64,000 nucleotides of DNA, from assembly GCF_022559625.1 (NCBI RefSeq), contig NZ_CP042288.1:2800155-2864154 (forward strand). Direction: 5' to 3'. Positions 9,361 through 16,516 of this stretch are shown here, one piece after another (positions within the stretch are counted from its first letter, which is position 1; every line of letters starts with the position of its first letter). This DNA is from Aquisalinus flavus. Its GTDB lineage: Bacteria; Pseudomonadota; Alphaproteobacteria; Caulobacterales; Parvularculaceae. Made by a program: the position numbers and the translations under genes. A model generated the notes under the pieces. The model ran no database searches. It was not told the DNA's origin and saw only the letters and a program-made list of their open reading frames with translations.

Positions 9361-9705
9361 TTATGCGATCAGGGTGATGGCAATGATCGACCACAGCGCG
9401 ATGGCGCCGGCGACAAGGGCCACGAATGTGTTGAGGAAATGCAGCATGCCACGCAGGTCGGGTTTGTGGATGTAATCGTCGATGATGACCTCCAGCCCGA
9501 TGCGCATGTGGTAGAAGCCGACAAGCACAAGCATGGCGAGCGGGATCGCGACCGACCACGGATGGCCGGCGATCCATTCCATCAGGTCGGCGCGAGTGTC
9601 GCCGCCATGGGACAGCAGCGCGAACACGAACCAGATGGCGAGCGGGACGAGGGCGAGCGCGGTGATGCGCTGGGCGATGAAATGGGCGGTGCCGTGCTTG
9701 GCCAT
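9361..9705 (-). CDS. sdhD: Succinate dehydrogenase membrane anchor subunit
   Basis: A 114-residue membrane anchor with three hydrophobic helices. The start is the ATG at 9703-9705 ([20 protein letters not shown]), just after the sdhC stop; the frame is open further upstream, but only in antisense to sdhC. The [15 protein letters not shown] motif in the second half holds the haem-side histidine and the conserved Asp-Tyr near the quinone site. With SdhC it anchors complex II in the inner membrane. Confidence 0.93.
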   Translation of the reverse strand: MAKHGTAHFIAQRITALALVPLAIWFVFALLSHGGDTRADLMEWIAGHPWSVAIPLAMLVLVGFYHMRIGLEVIIDDYIHKPDLRGMLHFLNTFVALVAGAIALWSIIAITLIA

Positions 9706-9707
9706 GA

Positions 9708-10106
9708 TCAATTGCCCCCCGTCATGAAGACCGCTGCCCAGACGGCGATTGTCAGCGCCAGCGATCCGCCGACGACGCCCCAGGCCGATCCGCGCGATGC
9801 CGGGATGGAGAAGCCATAGCCGGCATCCCAGACGAAATGGCGGATGCCGTTGAGCAGGTGGAAGAACAGCGCCCAGGTGTAGCCGAACAGCACGATCAGG
9901 CCGAAGGGCGAGGTATAGATGGCCTGCACCGTGGCGAAGGCGGCCTCGCCGGTCGCGGCGGAAGCAAGCCAGATGGTCAGCAGGATCGTGCCGGCATACA
10001 GGGCCATGCCGGTGACACGGTGGGTGATCGAACAGAACAGGGTGACGGTCCATCGCCAGATCTGCAAATGCGGGGAGAGAGGGGTACTCGCGCTCTGATC
10101 GCTCAT
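9708..10106 (-). CDS. sdhC: Succinate dehydrogenase cytochrome b556 subunit
   Basis: A 132-residue membrane subunit, first gene of sdhCDAB. The start is the ATG at 10104-10106 (MSDQSASTPLSPHLQIWRW). The family motifs SPHLQIW and SITHRVTGMAL are near the N-terminus, and the haem-ligand histidine is in HLLNGIRHFVWD. Three transmembrane helices are visible. The first 64 or so residues of the longer open frame are upstream DNA that contains the promoter, and are excluded. Confidence 0.95.
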   Translation of the reverse strand: MSDQSASTPLSPHLQIWRWTVTLFCSITHRVTGMALYAGTILLTIWLASAATGEAAFATVQAIYTSPFGLIVLFGYTWALFFHLLNGIRHFVWDAGYGFSIPASRGSAWGVVGGSLALTIAVWAAVFMTGGN

Positions 10107-10134
10107 CAATTGCCTCGTTATCTCGTTTGAGCGG

Positions 10135-10162
10135 AAAATATCGTCGGCCGGTAACAAGTCAA
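10135..10162 (-). promoter_or_regulatory. Sigma-70 type promoter of sdhCDAB
   Basis: On the minus strand, TTGACT (10162-10157) and TATTTT (10140-10135) are separated by 16 bp. The -10 lies about 28 bp upstream of the sdhC ATG, so a short leader results. This is the best promoter-like pair in the divergent region between sdhC and the gene at 10320. A transcript-start map would confirm it. Confidence 0.6.
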
Positions 10163-10319
10163 CGAATCTGTGCGTTTTGACGCAGCCCCGACCCGGTTGG
10201 CGCCCCGATTGCCGACCCCGGCACAGCGATATGGTCTGGCGGGGTTTTTTGCAAGGCGCAATGGACAGCGGCGCGATTATGCAGCACGATTGGCCCAAAG
10301 CAGAGTGTGGGGTTATGTG

Positions 10320-10835
10320 ATGCTGGGGAATTTACGCACGATCGGGCTGGCAATGGCCGCGTCCCTGTTCGCCATCTGGGCGGCGCCGTCCATCGCGGCG
10401 GATATAGCAGAGGACATGTCGGCGCAGGAGATCGACAGCCTTCTGTCCGGGGCCGGGTTCAATACGACGCTGATGTCGGACAAGGCCGAGGGCACGCCGG
10501 TTGCCGTCGCCCGGCTCGGCCAGGTCAATTTCATCGTCCGGGCGCTGTCCTGCGAGGGCTCGCCCGCGCGCTGTTCGCAATTGCTGTTCTTTGCCAATTT
10601 CGATCTCGGCCGCACCATCACCAATGACGATTACCGCGTGGTCAACGATTTCAACGACTCCAGCTTCGATGGCCGGGCCTATGTGCTGGAGGATTCCGGC
10701 GAGATCGGCGTCGATTTCATCATCGACCTGACCGGCGGGGTGACCCCGGCCCATATCGAATCGCGCCTCGGCCGCTGGCAGGGGATCGTCTCCGACTTCC
10801 TGCGCGAGATGAACGCGGCCCAGACCGGGTCTTGA
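10320..10835 (+). CDS. YbjN-domain secreted protein, putative
   Basis: A 171-residue protein with a signal peptide (about residues 1-26, ending A-P-S-I-A-A). The mature part resembles YbjN-type sensory-transduction-like proteins: an LLSGAGF stretch, a central beta-rich part with two cysteines (LSCEGSPARC), then N-D-Y-R-V-V-N-D-F-N and F-I-I-D-L-T-G-G-V. The ATG at 10320 follows an open but unconvincing upstream extension and gives a proper signal peptide. Function is unknown for most of the family. The stop codon lies inside a tandem repeat (10823-10876). Confidence 0.7.
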   Translation: MLGNLRTIGLAMAASLFAIWAAPSIAADIAEDMSAQEIDSLLSGAGFNTTLMSDKAEGTPVAVARLGQVNFIVRALSCEGSPARCSQLLFFANFDLGRTITNDDYRVVNDFNDSSFDGRAYVLEDSGEIGVDFIIDLTGGVTPAHIESRLGRWQGIVSDFLREMNAAQTGS

Positions 10836-10876
10836 CTTGTGACCGGGTCTTGACTTGTGACCGGGTCTTGACTTGT
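10823..10876. repeat. Three 18-bp tandem repeats over a stop codon
   Basis: Three perfect copies of GACCGGGTCTTGACTTGT (10823-10840, 10841-10858, 10859-10876), followed by a partial GGCCGGG. The unit contains TGA in the frame of the upstream gene, and because 18 is a multiple of three, each copy repeats the same in-frame stop. Confidence 0.95.
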
Positions 10877-10979
10877 GGCCGGGCCGTGACGCGCCCGGGG
10901 ACGAAATTTTGAGAAAGTCGCTTGCAGGCGCGACAAACTGTCACCAGATATGATATGGGATGGATTGAAGAGGGGGCGA

Positions 10980-11243
10980 ATGGGACGCGATCATCGACAT
11001 GACATGAGAATCGGGCTGGTCGGCATCCTTGCCGGCGCAGCGCTGACCGTGTCTGCCTATGACGGCCTGATCGCCCGGACAGCCCCCGCGGCGGAGGGTA
11101 TCTCCGTCCGCCACCAGGTCAGCCAGGTGCTGGGTATCGAGCTTTCACTGCCCTGTTTTGCAGAGAACCGCGCGGTCAGGATCATCCTGAAGGTCTTCGC
11201 TGACGTGACGGGGATGTCAGCTGATGAGGAAAATGACGATTGA
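10980..11243 (+). CDS. Small hypothetical protein with one hydrophobic segment
   Basis: An 87-residue frame starting at ATG 10980, preceded by a purine-rich GAAGAGGGGG that can act as ribosome-binding site; an in-frame ATG at 10950 is less well placed. Residues 9-24 (MRIGLVGILAGAALTV) form a hydrophobic segment, possibly a signal anchor, and the acidic tail ends in EENDD. I do not recognise a family. It stands alone between the tandem repeat and the convergent 342-residue gene. Coding support is only moderate. Confidence 0.45.
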   Translation: MGRDHRHDMRIGLVGILAGAALTVSAYDGLIARTAPAAEGISVRHQVSQVLGIELSLPCFAENRAVRIILKVFADVTGMSADEENDD

Positions 11244-11277
11244 TCGCGCTCTCGCCTGATGGGTCGCGGCGATCAGC

Positions 11278-12303
11278 CTAATCAATCTTTTCCAAAATAG
11301 CCGTGCGGCTGAAGGCTTCATCGAAAATGGTGTTGAGTTTCTCTACGGTGGAAACCATGCCCGTCCAGCTGTCATCCAGCTTGTCTTCCGGCATCAGACC
11401 GATCTTGTCGTGCAGGATTTTAAGGTTGTTGTTGAAGTCGTCCCCCTGCCAGGATGCTGACTCTGTGATGAAATAGGCATAGACGTTTGAGGAGATCGCA
11501 TGTTGTCCTGAATTAAAGGCCGATATCTGGCCTTCCGCCTCGGTTTCATGTTCCTCGCCGCTATCGGCCTGCCGAGACTTCTGCCAGCGCATGAAGACAG
11601 GGTATTTCTGAACCGACTCCGAACGGGCACCGAGAAAAATCAGGAAAGGAAAGGTCGGCATGAGCCGTCCGCTATATTCCCAGATGGAGTTTGCCTTGCG
11701 CTGGTTGGTCAGGCTGTCTGCGCTCTCGCCCTGGCGATAGAAAAATTCGAACTTTGGCAGGATATCCTCGGACCTTGCCGGGTTCGCCTCGTGCGGCTGA
11801 ATGTTCATCAGGGAAATATTCCAGAGAGGTTGGCTGCCGGCTTTCCTGGACTGTGAGTCCGGCCGGAACAGCCACCATGCGCCAGCATAGCGGTTCTCCG
11901 TCCGCGGTCTGACGCTCGCTTCAACACCGAACCATGTGGCGAGGGCGATATCGGGCAGAAAGTCGCCCTTATCGTGCGTTGGAATGTCGCCTGCTGTGTT
12001 GGCAGAGAGGGCGTCAATCACCTTCCGGAATGGCGCCTTGTCTTCAGCCGAGTTCAGAATTTTCAGAACCTGCGTGCGCACCGTGGGCGGAAACGGGTTG
12101 TGCCGATCGAGCTCGATAAGCGTTTCAGAAAATGTCGCCTTCAGCGCGGTGAAGGTCTCGCTATGGACGCTGCCCCGGTTCCTGAAATTATAGATCGTAT
12201 TCCGGGACAGCGACAAGGACCCGTTGAGCGCGCTGTCCGAAATATACCCGCTCGAGACAAGCACCGTAGTCACGCCGAGATACGGAATGAAGTCAGGTTT
12301 CAT
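11278..12303 (-). CDS. Orphan protein with possible N-terminal helix-turn-helix
   Basis: A 341-residue protein counted from ATG 12301-12303; a GTG codon just before could also serve. I do not recognise the family. Residues about 24-50 (L-N-G-S-L-S-L-S-R-N-T-I-Y-N-F-R-N-R-G) look like a helix-turn-helix of the lambda-repressor or Cro kind. The rest is a mixed domain rich in aromatic residues (WFGVEASVRPRTENRYAGAW, EFFYRQG, FPFLIFLGARS) with no membrane segment or signal. GC content is lower than in flanking core genes, which hints at transfer. The large inverted repeat 29-59 bp upstream could be its own operator. Confidence 0.6.
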   Translation of the reverse strand: MKPDFIPYLGVTTVLVSSGYISDSALNGSLSLSRNTIYNFRNRGSVHSETFTALKATFSETLIELDRHNPFPPTVRTQVLKILNSAEDKAPFRKVIDALSANTAGDIPTHDKGDFLPDIALATWFGVEASVRPRTENRYAGAWWLFRPDSQSRKAGSQPLWNISLMNIQPHEANPARSEDILPKFEFFYRQGESADSLTNQRKANSIWEYSGRLMPTFPFLIFLGARSESVQKYPVFMRWQKSRQADSGEEHETEAEGQISAFNSGQHAISSNVYAYFITESASWQGDDFNNNLKILHDKIGLMPEDKLDDSWTGMVSTVEKLNTIFDEAFSRTAILEKID

Positions 12304-12331
12304 CACGTACCCCCGCGTCTTCTTGTTGTAA

Positions 12332-12362
12332 TTGTGATGCAGGCTCTACTATTGCATCACAA
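12332..12362. promoter_or_regulatory. Perfect inverted repeat upstream of the orphan HTH-like gene
   Basis: Arms TTGTGATGCA (12332-12341) and TGCATCACAA (12353-12362) match perfectly around an 11-bp spacer. The spacing of half-sites (about two helical turns centre to centre) suits a dimeric repressor. More TTGCA/TGCAA half-sites follow to 12381. It lies just upstream of the minus-strand gene, as expected of an operator. Confidence 0.6.
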
Positions 12363-12406
12363 CTGCAAAATGCAAACGCAATTTCATCAAGAGTAACCGG
12401 TCGCAA

Positions 12407-12430
12407 CACAGGGCAGTCGCCTGCCCTGTG
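12407..12430. repeat. Perfect 10-bp stem hairpin
   Basis: CACAGGGCAG and CTGCCCTGTG flank the tetraloop TCGC. There is no T-run on either side, so it is not a standard terminator. It lies between the divergent 341-residue and 57-residue genes. It could be a structured leader or a protein-binding site. Confidence 0.55.
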
Positions 12431-12582
12431 CATCCTGAAGCAGGGATGATGCAGTGTTGTGCGATGAAATTTTCACGAAGCGCGAATGGCGAAAAAACAA
12501 TGCAATATCAGAGACTTGAGTTGATCTATGGGGTTTGTGGCTTACATTGGATTAAAGGGGAACATACTTGGGAGTTCGAATA

Positions 12583-12756
12583 ATGACCTTTCAGATCATC
12601 TCAGTCGTCATCGGGCTGATCAGTCTTTGGATTGCCTGGCTGACTTTGTGTCGGACAACGCCAGTCGCAGGTCCTGATTTTGGCGAAGAGCAGCGGCCGT
12701 CCAAAACGGCGGCGATCATCCGCAAGATGAAGTCGCGGCTCAAGAACAAGTCATGA
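12583..12756 (+). CDS. Small single-span membrane protein
   Basis: A 57-residue protein starting at ATG 12583, with GGAG 8 bp upstream. Residues 2-21 form one transmembrane helix (IISVVIGLISLWIAWL). The tail is basic and ends R-K-M-K-S-R-L-K-N-K-S, so the C-terminus should stay in the cytoplasm. I know no family. It is monocistronic: a terminator hairpin follows 50 bp after the stop. The size and charge pattern would also fit a type I toxin-like peptide, but nothing shows an antisense RNA. Confidence 0.5.
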   Translation: MTFQIISVVIGLISLWIAWLTLCRTTPVAGPDFGEEQRPSKTAAIIRKMKSRLKNKS

Positions 12757-12805
12757 AGCCTGCATCCTTGCAACAAAGACGCCGCGACAAACCGATGGAA
12801 CTGCC

Positions 12806-12830
12806 AAAACCGCCTCAGGGCGGTTTTTTT
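12806..12830 (+). terminator. Rho-independent terminator
   Basis: A 9-bp stem AAAACCGCC / GGCGGTTTT with loop TCAG, then a T-run to 12830. It separates the 57-residue gene from the promoter of the next operon. Confidence 0.9.
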
Positions 12831-12840
12831 GTCGAGGGGC

Positions 12841-12910
12841 CTGTAAAGGGTGCTTGACAGGCCTGCTCCCGTCTTGTAAAGGCATCTTTACACGTAAAGC
12901 TCGCTTTACA
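12841..12910 (+). promoter_or_regulatory. Promoter with tandem GTAAAG/CTTTAC operators
   Basis: TTGACA (12854-12859) is followed at 17 bp by a weak -10, TAAAGG (12877-12882). The inverted repeat TGTAAAG-GCAT-CTTTACA (12875-12892) covers the -10. A second one, GTAAAGC-TC-GCTTTAC (12894-12909), follows directly, and a half-site CTGTAAAGGG (12841-12850) precedes the -35. A repressor on these sites would block the polymerase. The natural candidate is the HTH protein encoded at 14278 in the same operon. Confidence 0.75.
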
Positions 12911-12967
12911 CAAGAGATTTCCGGCGTCCGCCCTGGTGGCGGCGCCCGGTTTGCAAAGGAGAGAGAT

Positions 12968-13183
12968 ATGTCCCGTGCTTTGATCCTGTTCGTGCTCGCC
13001 TGCCTGTTCGGCCTTGGCGGCGGCTATGCCTTTGGCGCCATGCTGGCGATGATCTTCAGCCATGGCAATGTCCAGGGGGCGGTCCTGTGGGGGCTGGCAG
13101 CCGCGGCTGTTCTTGCCATCGGCGGCTGGTGCGGGCTCGCATCCCGGCGGGCCGTCAGCCGCGACGCCGGAGATCAGGCATGA
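12968..13183 (+). CDS. Small two-span membrane protein
   Basis: A 71-residue protein starting at ATG 12968 behind a strong AAAGGAGAG ribosome-binding site. Two hydrophobic segments (about 4-28 and 37-57) are separated by a short H-G-N-V-Q loop; the C-terminus is basic. No family recognised. It is the first gene behind the double operator at 12841-12910, and its stop overlaps the next start (ATGA), so the two are translationally coupled. Confidence 0.7.
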   Translation: MSRALILFVLACLFGLGGGYAFGAMLAMIFSHGNVQGAVLWGLAAAAVLAIGGWCGLASRRAVSRDAGDQA

Positions 13184-13398
13184 GACGGTTCGACTGGCGG
13201 CGCGATATCATCTCCATCGCGGCGATCATCCTGATCCTGTTCTATGTCGTCTTTCTGGTCACCGACATCGCCACGGGCAAGGGGCTGGAAAATCTCTGGT
13301 TCTATGTGGTGATGTCGCTCTGTCTCGCCATGGCCATCGGCGCGAAGATCATGCCGCCCGACGACAGGGGAAAGACTGACAGCAGGGGGAAGAAATGA
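13180..13398 (+). CDS. Small two-span membrane protein
   Basis: A 72-residue protein that starts inside the stop of the previous gene (ATGA overlap). A basic start (MRRFDWRRD) is followed by two hydrophobic helices (about 9-27 and 39-57) and a basic, polar tail. The second half, LWFYVVMSLCLAMAIG, resembles the corresponding part of the next gene (IGFYGGIGICLTLIFL), so this gene and the next one look like paralogues. Function unknown. Confidence 0.7.
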   Translation: MRRFDWRRDIISIAAIILILFYVVFLVTDIATGKGLENLWFYVVMSLCLAMAIGAKIMPPDDRGKTDSRGKK

Positions 13399-13586
13399 TG
13401 AAGCGTTACATGCGTCATCCGGCATTCCGCGCCGTCCTCGCCATCATCGTGGTTTTCGCTGCCGCGTTTCTGGTCGCCGATCTGGTCAACGGCACGTGGC
13501 AGGACAATATCGGCTTTTATGGAGGCATTGGGATCTGTCTCACCCTTATCTTCCTCATCGAATGCCTGCCGCCAAAGAAGAAGTAG
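13395..13586 (+). CDS. Small two-span membrane protein, paralogue of preceding gene
   Basis: A 63-residue protein starting at ATG 13395, overlapping the previous stop. Two hydrophobic helices (about 13-31 and 39-57) are linked by D-L-V-N-G-T-W-Q-D-N, which matches D-I-A-T-G-K-G-L-E-N in the preceding gene. The tail LPPKKK is basic. The shared layout suggests a local duplication. No family known to me. Confidence 0.65.
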   Translation: MMKRYMRHPAFRAVLAIIVVFAAAFLVADLVNGTWQDNIGFYGGIGICLTLIFLIECLPPKKK

Positions 13587-13611
13587 CGGCACAGAAGACA
13601 GGATACACGAG

Positions 13612-14274
13612 ATGCGTACATTGACTTTCTTTCTGACCATTATCGGCGGCATGTTCGTTGCCGGTATCGGTGTCGGCCTGGTCGTCGGCTGGGCGAGCGA
13701 TGACGATCCGGGCTCGGTCTGGTTCCCTATCGTCGGGGCGGCGCTGGTCCTTGCCGGCGGCGCTGCCATGTATTGGGGCTATCGCCGCAAGGTCGCGTCT
13801 GCCGACAGCGGCGGCGATGCCAGCGATATCGACATGCTGCTCGGCGACATGTCCGACCCGGTCCAGCGCAACATCATCCTGCGCGTCGTCGTGGCGAGCA
13901 TGATCCATGGCATCGTGCTGATGAATTTCATCGACCGGTCATCCGTGCCGGTGACCTTGGGCGACGGTCCGCTGGCCAGGCCAGAGCTTTTCACCCTCGG
14001 CGCCTATGGCCTGTTTCTCGCCACCCTTGTCTGGATCGTGATCGAATGCATCCGCTTTCACCGGATCGACGAATTCTGGACCCGGATCGCCATCGGCCCG
14101 GCGGCGCTGGCCGGCGTCATCCTGTTCATGGCGGTGACGCTGTGGTCTCTGGGCGAAGAAGTGCTCGGCCTTGGCGCGGCGCGGTTCTGGCATTTCTACC
14201 TGTTCTACTACATCACGATCCTGACACTGATGATCGGAAAATGGCATCTCGGCAAGCGCCGCGGGGGCATCTGA
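13612..14274 (+). CDS. Membrane protein with six predicted helices, uncharacterised
   Basis: A 220-residue protein from ATG 13612. Two helices lie in the first 60 residues, then a soluble loop with D-I-D-M-L-L-G-D-M-S-D-P, then four more helices to the C-terminus, which ends K-R-R-G-G-I. The overall look is like DUF2178-type membrane proteins that are often paired with small HTH regulators, but I cannot confirm the family. It is followed after 3 bp by the HTH regulator gene. Confidence 0.7.
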   Translation: MRTLTFFLTIIGGMFVAGIGVGLVVGWASDDDPGSVWFPIVGAALVLAGGAAMYWGYRRKVASADSGGDASDIDMLLGDMSDPVQRNIILRVVVASMIHGIVLMNFIDRSSVPVTLGDGPLARPELFTLGAYGLFLATLVWIVIECIRFHRIDEFWTRIAIGPAALAGVILFMAVTLWSLGEEVLGLGAARFWHFYLFYYITILTLMIGKWHLGKRRGGI

Positions 14275-14277
14275 CGC

Positions 14278-14481
14278 ATGGACAATATCCTGAACGAGTT
14301 GCGTGACCGGCAGGGCTGGAGCCAGGGCGATCTCGCCAAGCAGCTGGGCGTCTCCCGCCAGACCGTGAATGCACTGGAAAAAGGCCGCTACGACCCGTCG
14401 CTGCCGCTGGCGTTCAAGATCGCCAGACTGTTCGACCTGAAGATCGAGGAAATTTTCTCCGACGACGGAGAGAAAAAGTGA
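14278..14481 (+). CDS. Small XRE-family HTH regulator
   Basis: A 67-residue single-domain DNA-binding protein, almost all helix-turn-helix: L-R-D-R-Q-G-W-S-Q-G-D-L-A-K-Q-L-G-V-S-R-Q-T-V and then N-A-L-E-K-G-R-Y-D-P-S-L. The form, including the K-I-A-R-L-F-D-L-K-I-E-E-I-F ending, is that of the compact YozG-like regulators (COG1476 type). These usually sit next to membrane-protein genes and repress them. It is the probable reader of the GTAAAG operators at the start of the operon. Confidence 0.9.
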   Translation: MDNILNELRDRQGWSQGDLAKQLGVSRQTVNALEKGRYDPSLPLAFKIARLFDLKIEEIFSDDGEKK

Positions 14482-14504
14482 CGTCAACGCTCAAGGAGGG
14501 AATC

Positions 14505-15500
14505 ATGAGCAAGTCCTATATCTACGAACCACTGCCCGAGGGGGCAAAGCCGGTTGCCTGGTGGTGGGCAATAGTACAGGTGCCGCTGCTGTTCCTGCTG
14601 GCGGCGCTGGGCGCCGCGCTGGTTGCCATCGGCGTCGTCTCCATCGCCATGCTCAATGGGAGCTGGGACCCTGTGCAATCGGCAGAGCCGCCAGCTGGCG
14701 TCGTCGCGGCGCTGATCGTTGGCGGGATGTTTGGCCTGTTCATCGGGTTGATGGCCGTGTCGCTGATGAAGATCAAGATAGAGAAGCGATCGCTCGCGTC
14801 GGCCGGCCTGAACGGCTTCCTGTATGGCGGCAAGTTCTGGCTTGCATTTTTCGGCGGCATTCTTTTCGCCGTCGTCGTTTCCCTTCCCGGCTCGCTTCTT
14901 GGCGCCCCCACCGGCATAGAGGAAACAGAGTTCGTCTTTAATGCTGAAAATCTCATGACTGGCCAGTATGTATTCATGATGGTTGGCCTGCTGATTTTCT
15001 TGCTCATACAGGCACCCGCCGAAGAAGTTTTCGCCCGTGGCTGGCTGATGAGCGCGCTGGCATGGCGTCATGGCCTCGTCCTTGCGGTGATCTTTTCCAG
15101 TGCCGTTTTCATGCTCCTGCATGGCGATCGGGCCTTCCTCGGCCTTGGGTGGCTTGTCTACACATTCTGTGCCGTCGGATCGATCGGTGTCATGCTCGCC
15201 GCGGTGTCCTATGCCAGTCGCTCGGTGATTCCGGCCGCCGGCTTGCATACAGGGTATAACTTCACATTGTTCGCCGCAGTTCTGACCTATCTGACCGGTG
15301 CATCCGAAAACGGCGACATCGTCGCTGCCTTCATGGAGATGATGGACAGTATGGGCGATCTGGGTGATCTGGAATTCACCCCCGCCATGGTAGCCGACCT
15401 CGCAGTGCGGACCCTCATTCCGCTAGGGATCGCCGGCTTCCTGTTCAGCCGCCGCAAGACATCGCCCGCCATGCCATCGGCAGAAGTAACCACTGCCTGA
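14505..15500 (+). CDS. CPBP family intramembrane metalloprotease
   Basis: A 331-residue membrane protein of the CPBP (Abi/CAAX-protease-like) family. The start is ATG 14505 behind AAGGAGG (14493-14499). The active-site motifs are present: EEVFARG (Glu173-Glu174 and Arg), a second motif with His in LLHGDRAF, and AGLHTGYNF. Eight or so hydrophobic segments are visible. Family members process prenylated or other membrane substrates and in some bacteria give immunity to their own bacteriocins. The gene follows the HTH regulator by 23 bp, so it probably belongs to the same regulated unit. Confidence 0.85.
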   Translation: MSKSYIYEPLPEGAKPVAWWWAIVQVPLLFLLAALGAALVAIGVVSIAMLNGSWDPVQSAEPPAGVVAALIVGGMFGLFIGLMAVSLMKIKIEKRSLASAGLNGFLYGGKFWLAFFGGILFAVVVSLPGSLLGAPTGIEETEFVFNAENLMTGQYVFMMVGLLIFLLIQAPAEEVFARGWLMSALAWRHGLVLAVIFSSAVFMLLHGDRAFLGLGWLVYTFCAVGSIGVMLAAVSYASRSVIPAAGLHTGYNFTLFAAVLTYLTGASENGDIVAAFMEMMDSMGDLGDLEFTPAMVADLAVRTLIPLGIAGFLFSRRKTSPAMPSAEVTTA

Positions 15501-15527
15501 TTGAAAAACCGCACGGCCCGTGCTCAC

Positions 15528-15579
15528 ATCCTCCCGGACACTCCCCCCAATTCAGGGCGGTCGGTCCGGGAGGATTTTT
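15528..15579 (+). promoter_or_regulatory. Hairpin containing the Shine-Dalgarno site of the next gene
   Basis: Arms ATCCTCCCGGAC (15528-15539) and GTCCGGGAGGAT (15564-15575) are perfectly complementary over 12 bp with a 24-base loop, and TTTTT follows. The right arm contains GGGAGGA, the ribosome-binding site 5 bases before the ATG at 15581. It could act as terminator of the CPBP gene, as a switch that hides the ribosome site, or both. Confidence 0.8.
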
Positions 15580-15580
15580 C

Positions 15581-16510
15581 ATGCGCAGATCGGGCCGCCG
15601 CAAGAGCAGCAATGTCGTCAACCGCAAGGGCGAGGGCCGCCAGTCCCTTGGTGGCCTTGGGGGTGGTGGCGGCAGCAGCGTCATCATCATGCTGCTGCTG
15701 CGCCTGATCATGACGCGCTTCGGGCTTGCCGGGATCGCGATCCTGGTCGTCGGCTTCTTCGCCCTGCAGGCGGTCGGCCTCAACCCGCTGCAAATGCTGT
15801 CGGGCGGCGGGCAGGACTATGCGCCGCAACAATCCGCAACGAGCCAGGCCGATCTGTGCGAGAGCGGCAGCGAGACCGAACAGTTCATGTGCGTCGTCCT
15901 CGCCTCGACCGAAGATGTCTGGAACGGCGAGTTCACGCGGCGCGGCGGCCCCTATCCGGAGCCGGAACTGCATATCTTTGCCGGCGGAGTCAGTGCCGGT
16001 GCCTGCGGCTATGCGTCCTCGGCGGTCGGGCCGTTCTATTGCCCGGCGACGAACGCGCTTTATCTCGACACGGAGTTTTTTACCGAGCTGTCGCGCCGCT
16101 TCGGCGCGCCGGGGGATTTCGCCCAGGCCTATGTCGTCGCCCACGAGGTCGGCCACCATATCCAGAACGTCTCCGGCACGCTGTCGCAGGTGCAGCGCGC
16201 CAAGCAGGGGCTGACCGGCCCGGGCCAGAACGAGTTGCAGGTGCGGGTCGAGCTGCAGGCCGACTGCCTCGCCGGGGTCTGGGCCCATCACGAGAACGAG
16301 CTTGCCGGGCTTGACGATGGCGACATCGAGGAAGCGCTGGCGGCGGCAAACGCCATCGGCGATGACACGCTGCAGCGCCAGGCCGGCCAGCGCCCGATGC
16401 CGGACAGTTTCACCCATGGCACCTCGGCCCAGCGCATGGACTGGTTCAAGCGCGGCTATGATACCGGCGAGATGGAAGACTGCGACACCTTCGCTACTGA
16501 CGCCCTGTAG
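15581..16510 (+). CDS. Neutral zinc metallopeptidase, YpfJ type
   Basis: A 309-residue membrane-anchored peptidase. A basic, glycine-rich N-terminus (about 1-32) is followed by a membrane helix (about 33-66). The catalytic part has the zinc motif H188-E-V-G-H192 and the downstream stretch L-Q-A-D-C-L-A-G-V-W, whose acidic residue is probably the third ligand. The pattern LNPLQML plus Y-L-D-T-E-F-F matches the putative neutral zinc metallopeptidase family. Substrate unknown; the active site should face the periplasm. Translation is probably affected by the upstream hairpin. Confidence 0.88.
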   Translation: MRRSGRRKSSNVVNRKGEGRQSLGGLGGGGGSSVIIMLLLRLIMTRFGLAGIAILVVGFFALQAVGLNPLQMLSGGGQDYAPQQSATSQADLCESGSETEQFMCVVLASTEDVWNGEFTRRGGPYPEPELHIFAGGVSAGACGYASSAVGPFYCPATNALYLDTEFFTELSRRFGAPGDFAQAYVVAHEVGHHIQNVSGTLSQVQRAKQGLTGPGQNELQVRVELQADCLAGVWAHHENELAGLDDGDIEEALAAANAIGDDTLQRQAGQRPMPDSFTHGTSAQRMDWFKRGYDTGEMEDCDTFATDAL

Positions 16511-16516
16511 GGACGG

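Noticed and set aside
7620..9377. A 585-codon frame antisense to sdhA
   Set aside because: sdhA is intact with all motifs; the antisense product has no recognisable features.
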